From NCBI GenBank assembly GCA_003448835.1, contig DLXM01000101.1, positions 1 to 6,755 of the forward strand: 6,755 nt of DNA, read 5' to 3'. This stretch comes from Bacteroidota bacterium (GTDB lineage Bacteria > Bacteroidota > Rhodothermia > Balneolales > HLUCCA01). The position numbers were made by a program, and so were the translations under genes. Under the pieces are notes generated by a model that had not been told where the DNA came from, ran no database searches, and saw only the letters and a program-made list of their open reading frames with translations. Below, one piece after another: positions 1 through 5,971 of this stretch; the stretch's first letter is position 1; each line of letters opens with the position of its first letter.

Positions 1-410
1 CAACGGTTGCTGTTAAATCAATGAATGCTGATAATGGAAAATTTGGTTTGGCCAGCCTTCAAATGGGACATTCCTATGAAATGAGCTTTGGTAGTTTTGG
101 TGGACAAATGTACAATCAAAATATGTACACGAACACTGTTACCATGCAATTTAATGAAAAAATGGCCGGTAGAGTCGATGTTGCCTTCGCTCACTCTCCT
201 TTTGGTTCAGCACTTCCCGGAATGAATCAAACCGGACGGGTCTTTATCAGAAATGCAGAGTTTAATTATGCGATTAATGATAAAACGAACATCAGTTTTC
301 ATTTTAGCCAAAATCCAAATGCCATGGGGTATTATGGTGGACCATTTGGGGGATCGGGTTACTCACCCTACTATAGCCGTAATCGATTCAATCCATATAA
401 TCCCTACTAA
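1..410 (+). CDS. Uncharacterised beta-rich protein, 3' part only
   Basis: This is the C-terminal part of a protein that I do not recognise. The frame is open to the left edge of the window (first full codon at base 3, reading TVAVKS before the Met at base 21). That Met is therefore probably internal, and the true start and any signal peptide lie upstream. The visible part (about 136 residues) has alternating polar and hydrophobic stretches, such as the segments around TVTMQFNEKM, GRVDVAFAHS and NISFHFSQNP. These look like beta strands of an exported or outer-membrane-associated protein. The last 30 residues are rich in Gly, Tyr, Asn and Pro and end in NPYNPY, which looks like a disordered tail. 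The stop is at 408-410, only 9 bases before the LytR_C gene, so the two are probably co-transcribed. The coding call is firm. The envelope location is an inference from composition. Confidence 0.75.
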   Translation, partial: TVAVKSMNADNGKFGLASLQMGHSYEMSFGSFGGQMYNQNMYTNTVTMQFNEKMAGRVDVAFAHSPFGSALPGMNQTGRVFIRNAEFNYAINDKTNISFHFSQNPNAMGYYGGPFGGSGYSPYYSRNRFNPYNPY

Positions 411-419
411 ACCTGATTA

Positions 420-881
420 ATGCCCCAACAACGGAAGACTTCTGAGCCCAGAAAAGGTCTATTAGTCAATATTACTATTGGATTTTTATCCATAATTCTA
501 GTTGTATTAATTTATGCGCTCGTTACCAGAATTATCATCCCACGTATAGAAAATCAGCGTGTCGATGCATCCTCACACCTCATCAGCGAAGTCATTCAAA
601 TTCAGGTACTAAACGGGTGTGGAGTCTCAGGAATCGCATCATCGTTTACCGGAAAACTCCGACGAAGTGGATTCGATGTGGTAGAATCCGGAAATTTTGA
701 GACTTTTAATGTCCAAAAGACATTTGTTATCGACAGAAGTGGTAACTTAGAAAACGCTCGCAGAGTGGCCAATGCATTGGGCATCAGTGAAGAAAACATA
801 ATCAGAGAAGTTGCAACCGGATTTTATCTGGATGCTACCGTGGTCATCGGATTCGATTATGACCAATTAAATCTACAGTAA
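420..881 (+). CDS. Membrane-anchored LytR C-terminal domain protein
   Basis: This 153-residue protein has a short basic N-terminus, one hydrophobic span at about residues 14-40, and a C-terminal domain at about 58-148 that matches the LytR_C family. Visible hallmarks are the opening strand and turn VLNGCGVSGIA (63-73), a helix with the basic pair RR (81-82) before SGFDV, the central strand TFVIDRSGN (101-109), a helix NARRVANALG (112-121), and the closing strand TVVIGFDY (140-147). The basic N-terminus predicts an extracytoplasmic LytR_C domain on a single anchor. In LytR-CpsA-Psr proteins this domain follows the catalytic phosphotransferase domain, but no such domain is present here. The protein may therefore act as a stand-alone binding or scaffold module at the envelope, and its role is unknown. 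The ATG lies 9 bases after the previous stop and 10 bases precede rsfS, which fits an operon. There is no clear Shine-Dalgarno site. Confidence 0.85.
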   Translation: MPQQRKTSEPRKGLLVNITIGFLSIILVVLIYALVTRIIIPRIENQRVDASSHLISEVIQIQVLNGCGVSGIASSFTGKLRRSGFDVVESGNFETFNVQKTFVIDRSGNLENARRVANALGISEENIIREVATGFYLDATVVIGFDYDQLNLQ

Positions 882-891
882 AAGTGAATAA

Positions 892-1275
892 ATGAGTGAA
901 TTTGTAAATATCGCACCTATTGATAAACCAAGCGCCGATGAACTTATTAATGCGATTGGCGAAGCCCTTCTATCTAAAAAGGCAGAGAATATCCTTAAAC
1001 TTGATGTGCGAAAACTAACAACCTTAACCGATTATTTTATCATCTGTCACGCAAACTCCGACACTCAGGTCAAAGCTCTGGCTGATGTAGTTGTTGAAGA
1101 TGTAAAAAATAACTTTGGTGAGCGGGTCTGGCGAAAAGAAGGTCACACTACTAACCGATGGATAGTTTTGGATTATGTAAATGTTGTAGTTCATATTTTT
1201 CTGCATGATTTACGCGAATATTACGGTATTGAACGCATGTGGAGCGATGCTGTTATTTCTGAAATTAAAGACTAA
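892..1275 (+). CDS. rsfS: Ribosomal silencing factor RsfS
   Basis: RsfS (Iojap/DUF143 family) binds ribosomal protein uL14 on the large subunit and blocks joining of the 30S subunit, lowering translation when nutrients are scarce. The 127-residue length is normal for the family. Signature segments are visible in order: LTDYFIICHANSDTQVKALAD at about 45-65 (family pattern of a TD-F-I hydrophobic strand followed by S-x-x-Q), then W80 with KEG (82-84), W90 with VLD (92-94), VVVHIF (98-103), then R108 and YYGIE (110-114) followed by W117. One deviation is visible: many homologues have Gly-Asp just before VVVH, but here it is Val96-Asn97. The gene sits 10 bases after the LytR_C gene and 8 bases before the dehydrogenase gene. 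A nadD neighbour, common in other phyla, is absent on both sides. Confidence 0.93.
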   Translation: MSEFVNIAPIDKPSADELINAIGEALLSKKAENILKLDVRKLTTLTDYFIICHANSDTQVKALADVVVEDVKNNFGERVWRKEGHTTNRWIVLDYVNVVVHIFLHDLREYYGIERMWSDAVISEIKD

Positions 1276-1283
1276 GTTCGTTT

Positions 1284-2261
1284 ATGGCTGTGCACAAAAT
1301 TCTGATTACCGAACAAATTGATCAACGTGCAATTGATTTTTTGTCTGAGCAAGGATTTGAGATTTCAGTTGGTACACGCGGGAAACTTAACACCGAAGAT
1401 GCATTGATAGAGGCACTTCATGATTGTGATGGTGCTATTACAATGTTATCGAATCCTATTTCACGTCGGGTTATGGAGTCTTGTCCAAATGTTAAGGTTT
1501 TTGCGAATTATGCTGTTGGATTTAATAATGTAGATGTTATTGCGGCTAAAGAATTAGGCGTTAGAGTTAGTAATACTCCCGATGTTCTCTCTGAAGCGAC
1601 GGCCGATATCGCCTTGTCTTTACTTCTTGGTGTTTCTCGCAAGATCGTGGAAGCAGAATCTGATCTTCGGAAAGGTAAATTTGATGGTTGGCATCCGAAT
1701 GGATATGTAGGAGTTGAGCTGTTTGGGAAAAAAGCAGGTATGATAGGCATGGGTCGCATTGGGAAGGCAATAGTAAGACGACTAAAAGGATTCGGAATTA
1801 CTACACTTTATCATAATCGAAATAGAATTGACATCCAGACTGAACAAAATCTTGATGCTACTTTCACTGCAGACCTGGATGAAATGTTAACCAACATAGA
1901 TTTTCTGTTTCTAAGTTGTCCGTTGACTCCTGAAACACACCATATCATAAATGCCTCCAGATTGTCGAAATTAGATCCAAAGGTAATCATCATTAATACA
2001 GGTCGTGGACCACTGATTGACGAAGCCGCACTGGCAGAATCACTAATTGATGGCAAATTAGCTGGTGCCGGATTAGATGTTTTTGAGAGAGAGCCTGAGA
2101 TTCATCCTTTGTTATTAAAAGCACCAAACACGCTACTTCTACCTCATATTGGTTCAGCTACCCGCGAAACCAGATTTAACATGGCGATGCTGTGTGCTAA
2201 TTCGGTGCTGAAAATTTTAAGAGGTGAGAATCCAAATCTCATTTCGAATTTGATTGCTTAG
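1284..2261 (+). CDS. D-2-hydroxyacid dehydrogenase (glyoxylate/hydroxypyruvate reductase type)
   Basis: This 325-residue NAD(P)-dependent cytosolic enzyme belongs to the D-isomer 2-hydroxyacid dehydrogenase family. The substrate-binding part includes NYAVGFNNVDV (75-85). The Rossmann dinucleotide-binding motif GMGRIG is at 155-160, inside the NAD-binding half (about 105-290). The catalytic triad is complete: Arg241 in NTGRGP, Glu270 just before Pro271, and His288 in PHIGSAT. Length and motifs fit the GyaR/GhrB-like subgroup, which interconverts glyoxylate and glycolate, or hydroxypyruvate and D-glycerate. Residues 178-180 (Asn-Arg-Asn) follow the second strand of the Rossmann fold. A basic residue near there often goes with NADPH preference, so NADPH use is possible, but the substrate and cofactor cannot be fixed from sequence alone. 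The ATG lies 8 bases after the rsfS stop. This gene closes the first operon, followed by 106 non-coding bases. Confidence 0.92.
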   Translation: MAVHKILITEQIDQRAIDFLSEQGFEISVGTRGKLNTEDALIEALHDCDGAITMLSNPISRRVMESCPNVKVFANYAVGFNNVDVIAAKELGVRVSNTPDVLSEATADIALSLLLGVSRKIVEAESDLRKGKFDGWHPNGYVGVELFGKKAGMIGMGRIGKAIVRRLKGFGITTLYHNRNRIDIQTEQNLDATFTADLDEMLTNIDFLFLSCPLTPETHHIINASRLSKLDPKVIIINTGRGPLIDEAALAESLIDGKLAGAGLDVFEREPEIHPLLLKAPNTLLLPHIGSATRETRFNMAMLCANSVLKILRGENPNLISNLIA

Positions 2262-2262
2262 T

Positions 2263-2286
2263 TATTATACTAGATATTATACTAGA
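2263..2286. repeat. Perfect 12-bp tandem duplication
   Basis: The unit TATTATACTAGA occurs twice head to tail (2263-2274 and 2275-2286), starting one base after the stop codon of the dehydrogenase gene. Each copy contains a TATTAT hexamer and a CTAG tetramer. It could be a simple slippage duplication, a pair of protein-binding sites, or part of a 3' end signal. Nothing in the sequence decides between these. Confidence 0.9.
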
Positions 2287-2310
2287 AGAGTTAACTTAGC
2301 TGTTGTCATG

Positions 2311-2340
2311 TTGATGAGCAAAAACCAAAACTTAGTTTTG
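2311..2340 (+). promoter_or_regulatory. Candidate Bacteroidota-type promoter for the sensor-like/MATE/PKS genes
   Basis: A TTG at 2311-2313 (the -33 element) is followed, after exactly 19 bases, by TAGTTTTG at 2333-2340. This is a full match to the TAnnTTTG -7 consensus known for the primary sigma factor of Bacteroidota. Transcription would start around 2345-2348, giving a leader of about 20 bases before the TTG start at 2368. The site is the only such pairing I found in the 106-bp gap. The match is short and the region is AT-rich, so chance remains possible. Confidence 0.5.
2326..2340. repeat. Perfect 15-bp palindrome over the -7 box
   Basis: The left arm CAAAAC (2326-2331) and right arm GTTTTG (2335-2340) are exact inverted repeats around the three-base centre TTA. 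The right arm makes up most of the predicted -7 element. As DNA this could be an operator for a dimeric repressor. As RNA it is a weak A-U-rich hairpin without a following U-run, so it is a poor terminator. The repressor reading is inference. Confidence 0.6.
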
Positions 2341-2367
2341 TGTGTGAAATCTTAATCTAGTTATCAT

Positions 2368-4554
2368 TTGAGCTTTGATTCATCCATAGTAAATCTTAAA
2401 GTCGCTTTTCTTGCGATTGTGATGGTTATTTGGGGGGTTGCTGAATTTAGCATGCATACCTTCAGACCTAATACAATTCAGCGGGAAAATAGAATTGTAA
2501 CATCTTTTAAGAAGACTACTGATACAATCTGGAAAACTCATGAAACACTTCAGATTGAAACCACACAGTTATCCAGGCACCTTCAAACAATATTTCTGGC
2601 TCATCAGGATAAAGATTCGATATCTACACAACAGAACTTGATAGACATTATGGAGTCTGCAGATTCCAGCAAGGATTGGGTTGTAACCAGAAATAATCAG
2701 GTATTTTGGTGGTCAAAAAACGTAACCCGAGACCTGATTAATGAAATAACTCAGAATAGATCGGTATTGTACACTGATCAATTAGGTGTTTACATAATTT
2801 CTACATCAAAATTTACAATTTCGAACGATTTATGGTCGATATCATCAGCCTCAAAAATATTTGAAATTGCTAACCCTGACTCCAGATTTGGAGATGTGTA
2901 TCAGTCCTCAAATGCATCTATTTCAAAATTAAATCCAACCCCATTCTATCTTGAAGGTAGTCCTGATTTACTACCATTTGATCACCGGTTTAGTATTATC
3001 AGATTACATGCTGATGCAACAACCGGACATCTTGCACTTAGTACTTTGGATCCCGAAGTAAGAAATTATATGGATCCGTTCCTGATTTATACGATTCGAT
3101 CTATATTTTTTGTCCTCGTAATTATCATCTTAATTCAAATATTTCGATTAGTATTACCGTACGATAATACCTGGCGATCTATTTCATTAAGGACATTGTT
3201 CATAATATTTATGGGATGGTCGGCTTTAAAACTTGAAATCATAGCATTTTGGGTTCATTTTTTAATACTTGATTCATTACCGGATGAGATTGGTTCAGAT
3301 GAGAATGCAATCAATTTTATCTGGTTGACGGCAATGTTTATACCATTTGCACTGCTAACTTACAGAAAATTATCCATCGACCGTTTTTATGATAATAGCA
3401 CAATTTACAGCCGGACTTCGTTAATCATTTTTGCAACTGGCATGACCTTCGGCGGACTATATTTTCTACTTTCTGAATTTTTGGGATATATGTCGAATGG
3501 TCTACTATTAGATCTTTCAGTCACTTCGTTGATTATCAAAGATCCTTTGTCACTGATTCATTTCATATTCAGTGCCTTTGTATCAACATTGGTCATGATT
3601 ACCATCGCAACAGTTTCATACCTTTTTAGATCAATTAAATATCATATCAAAACCATTTTGTTGCTATTAGTAGCAGGTTATTTATATGCATATCTGATTC
3701 TGGTAGTTATGTATTTGAATGAGTTACAAAATCCTGTTTTTGAAAGCCTCTGGGTGGCTTCAGCTTTTGTTATAATACTCGGAATTATATCCTGGATTCA
3801 CACGAGCAAACGAAACGAAGACACTATTTCAATCGTGAAAGCCGGTTTGTTGATGGCTTTGTTTTTATTCTTGTTTTCAATTCCATCATTTTACTGGAAC
3901 CAACAATTGCAATTGGATGACCTCCCGGAATTAATTATCGGTTCATTAAAATATGCGTTGTTATGGATGGTTACCGGATCTTTGATGTGGGCGGTTTTCA
4001 ACTGGTTTTCAGACAAAAAAGTGGGCATTGTTAATTCAAATGAATCTGTTCTATCAGGGAAATCAGACCTATTCTACTTGGGTTCGATAATAGTATTAGT
4101 TTGCTTTCACATCGGATTATCTCATGTAATGCTGGATCAGGTAGAAAGTAAAATCCATTCCGATTTTAATTCTGAATTAAGAAACAAACAGTCTATCACA
4201 CCTGAAGGATATTATACTTTAGACGAATTCGGGTTACCAAAATGGAACCCAGTTACAAATGAAACTCTATCAAACAAGGTGCTGGATTATTCAATTTATT
4301 CCAGCTTAAAAGAATCTGATTCTGATGTCGTTCTAAGCTGGGAAACATCCACCAGATTTAATCAAGCTTTGACAGCACATTGGACCGGAAATTTACCGGA
4401 TTATGAGAATCCCGTGATTTTCAAGCAAACTAATCGCAATTTTGCACGTATATTTGGGGCACAATTTTCGGATAGCTTTATCCTGATTACCCTCTTTTTA
4501 CTTTTTATTAATCTGTCTCTGTATGTAATTAACAGGTTCAGACGTAGCAACTAA
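2368..4554 (+). CDS. Polytopic membrane protein resembling the sensor half of a histidine kinase
   Basis: I do not recognise a named family. The 728-residue protein has about twelve membrane spans: one at 9-28, ten between about 238 and 586, and one at 703-724. Loop charges follow the positive-inside rule (for example FRSIKYHIK at 420-428 inside, LDSLPDEIGSDE at 301-312 outside). Two extracytoplasmic domains result: about 29-237, beginning with a likely coiled-coil helix (38-75) and containing a short strand-turn-strand ending QVFWWSKN (111-118), and about 587-702. The protein ends seven residues after the last span, in RFRRSN. This layout resembles the input region of large membrane histidine kinases of this bacterial group, but no HAMP, histidine phosphotransfer or ATPase part follows. 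The start is TTG: an in-frame stop lies at 2353-2355, and the first in-frame ATG (2422) would cut away half of span 1. The next gene starts directly after the stop. A sensory or partner-protein role is inference. Confidence 0.8.
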   Translation: MSFDSSIVNLKVAFLAIVMVIWGVAEFSMHTFRPNTIQRENRIVTSFKKTTDTIWKTHETLQIETTQLSRHLQTIFLAHQDKDSISTQQNLIDIMESADSSKDWVVTRNNQVFWWSKNVTRDLINEITQNRSVLYTDQLGVYIISTSKFTISNDLWSISSASKIFEIANPDSRFGDVYQSSNASISKLNPTPFYLEGSPDLLPFDHRFSIIRLHADATTGHLALSTLDPEVRNYMDPFLIYTIRSIFFVLVIIILIQIFRLVLPYDNTWRSISLRTLFIIFMGWSALKLEIIAFWVHFLILDSLPDEIGSDENAINFIWLTAMFIPFALLTYRKLSIDRFYDNSTIYSRTSLIIFATGMTFGGLYFLLSEFLGYMSNGLLLDLSVTSLIIKDPLSLIHFIFSAFVSTLVMITIATVSYLFRSIKYHIKTILLLLVAGYLYAYLILVVMYLNELQNPVFESLWVASAFVIILGIISWIHTSKRNEDTISIVKAGLLMALFLFLFSIPSFYWNQQLQLDDLPELIIGSLKYALLWMVTGSLMWAVFNWFSDKKVGIVNSNESVLSGKSDLFYLGSIIVLVCFHIGLSHVMLDQVESKIHSDFNSELRNKQSITPEGYYTLDEFGLPKWNPVTNETLSNKVLDYSIYSSLKESDSDVVLSWETSTRFNQALTAHWTGNLPDYENPVIFKQTNRNFARIFGAQFSDSFILITLFLLFINLSLYVINRFRRSN

Positions 4555-5928
4555 ATGTTCAAGAAATTTAAAGATCACGCTTACAGACTTCGACTTAAAG
4601 AAGAGCTGAAACTATTACTGCAGATTGGTATCCCGGTTATCATTGGAAATTTGCTTCAAACCTCAATGAGTGTTGTTGATACAATCATGGCTGGTAATTT
4701 GAGTCCGGTGGATCTTGCAGCCGTTGCTGTAGGAAGCAGTATTTTTATGCCCATATTTATACTGGGTGCCGGGATCTTAATGGCGGTGAGTCCAATTGTT
4801 GCTCAACATTTTGGTGCCGGAAATCATGCCCAAATTGGAAAAACTACCCGCCAATCTCTTTGGCTGGCTATTATGATATCAATTCCGGCAATTATCGTGC
4901 TGAGAAATATGAATTTTGTGTTAGAATTGATGTCGGTTGAACCGGAAATCATTCCATTAACGCTTGGTTATTTGGATGCCATTTCATGGGGAATTATGCC
5001 ATTATGTTTATATATAGCCCTCCGCCAATTCAATGAAGGGATTTCGATCACTAAACCGGCTATGTATATCTCATTGCTCGGATTATGTTTCAACGTCATT
5101 GGGAATTACACCTTGATGTACGGAAAATTTGGATTCCCAAAACTCGGTGCTGTAGGTACTGGATATGCTTCAGCCATTGTTATGTTTGTAATGTTTATCG
5201 CTCTGATCATTTATACTTACAGAAAAAAATCCTACAAAGAGTTTGAAATATTCAAGAATCTAAAATTACCTGATCGCAAACACATTTCAGAGTTGTTAAA
5301 AGTCGGTGTCCCAATAGGAATTAGTATGTGTATGGAAGTAACCATGTTCGCAGTGGTCACGTTGCTAATGGGATCTCTTGGCACCTATGCGGTTGCCGGA
5401 CATCAGATTGCGATTAATTTTGCATCCATCACATTCATGATCGCATTTGGATTATCAGCTGCAATAACCGTAAGAGTTGGACAGGTTATGGGTCGATCAG
5501 GAATCAAAGATGCCCGATTCAGTGGATTTGCCGGTGTAGGATTAGCTGCTGTTTTTATGAGTATCACCGCTTTGCTTATGTTCATTTTTCCAGGATTTGT
5601 TAGCGGACTTTACACAGATGATCCGGAGCTTAAACAAATTGCCATCCAATTAATCTATATGGCTGCTATATTTCAGTTGTCTGATGGACTACAAGTAAGT
5701 GGGCTAGGTGCGCTTCGAGGATTGAAGGATACCAAAATTCCGATGTATGTAAATCTTGTGGCATACTGGATAGTTGGTTTACCACTTGGATATCTTTTGG
5801 GTATTCAGTTTGAAATGGGTCCACAGGGATTGTGGATTGGTCTTATTGCCGGTCTAACCGTTGCCGGAATCTTACATAACGTGAGGTTTAATAAGCTCAC
5901 CAAAAAAATGATCCGCGGAACCATATAG
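4555..5928 (+). CDS. NorM-type MATE family efflux transporter
   Basis: This 457-residue inner-membrane protein belongs to the multidrug and toxic compound extrusion family, which exports organic, often cationic, compounds in exchange for Na+ or H+. The length and twelve hydrophobic spans are normal, in two six-helix halves joined by the basic loop at about 221-243. Acidic residues known to matter in Vibrio NorM appear in matching contexts: Asp42 in SVVDTIMAG, Glu261 in MEVTMF, and Asp377 in QLSDGLQV. Family signatures include VAGHQIAINFAS (280-291) and the GALRGLKDTKIPM stretch (385-397). This points to a working NorM-like exporter and not to a polysaccharide flippase or a DinF relative. The ATG follows the upstream TAA with no base between them, so translation is probably coupled to the sensor-like gene. 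The polyketide synthase gene begins 43 bases downstream. The substrate cannot be told from sequence. Confidence 0.93.
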   Translation: MFKKFKDHAYRLRLKEELKLLLQIGIPVIIGNLLQTSMSVVDTIMAGNLSPVDLAAVAVGSSIFMPIFILGAGILMAVSPIVAQHFGAGNHAQIGKTTRQSLWLAIMISIPAIIVLRNMNFVLELMSVEPEIIPLTLGYLDAISWGIMPLCLYIALRQFNEGISITKPAMYISLLGLCFNVIGNYTLMYGKFGFPKLGAVGTGYASAIVMFVMFIALIIYTYRKKSYKEFEIFKNLKLPDRKHISELLKVGVPIGISMCMEVTMFAVVTLLMGSLGTYAVAGHQIAINFASITFMIAFGLSAAITVRVGQVMGRSGIKDARFSGFAGVGLAAVFMSITALLMFIFPGFVSGLYTDDPELKQIAIQLIYMAAIFQLSDGLQVSGLGALRGLKDTKIPMYVNLVAYWIVGLPLGYLLGIQFEMGPQGLWIGLIAGLTVAGILHNVRFNKLTKKMIRGTI

Positions 5929-5971
5929 AACTTTATCTAGTTACTCTAAAGACACTTAGCAGGAGTACCAA
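5929..5971 (+). other. Short spacer between the MATE and polyketide synthase genes
   Basis: This 43-base spacer has no terminator with a strong stem and U-run, so read-through from the MATE gene is likely. It holds a weak inverted repeat CTTTA/TAAAG (5931-5935 and 5947-5951, loop of 11). It also holds a 13-mer (5931-5943) that matches 12 of 13 bases of 2351-2363 upstream of the sensor-like gene. No TAnnTTTG promoter box is seen. Confidence 0.6.
5961..5965 (+). promoter_or_regulatory. Shine-Dalgarno site of the polyketide synthase gene
   Basis: AGGAG lies 6 bases before the ATG at 5972, which supports that start. It is the only clear Shine-Dalgarno site among the genes with a visible start in this window. 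The other starts rely on short spacing or coupling. Confidence 0.75.

Noticed and set aside
21..23. ATG as the true start of the first gene
   Set aside because: The frame stays open to the window edge and the protein would lack any export signal, so this Met is more likely internal.
602..1206. Minus-strand open frames of 60-65 codons opposite the LytR_C and rsfS genes
   Set aside because: They are antisense to genes with strong motifs and have no features of their own.
1508..2056. Three minus-strand open frames of 67-83 codons
   Set aside because: All lie opposite the well-supported dehydrogenase gene, show no family motifs and overlap one another.
2303..2331. Sigma-70 style promoter with TTGTCA at 2303-2308 as -35
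   Set aside because: At the right distance the -10 position reads CAAAAC, which does not resemble TATAAT.
2326..2345. Rho-independent terminator for the first operon
   Set aside because: The stem is only six base pairs, mostly A-U, and is followed by GTGTG and no U-run. The promoter/operator reading fits better.
2368..4554. Pseudogene: histidine kinase cut short by a frameshift
   Set aside because: The frame is intact over 728 codons, it ends in a normal TAA, and the next base starts a complete MATE gene. No kinase remnant is visible in any frame.
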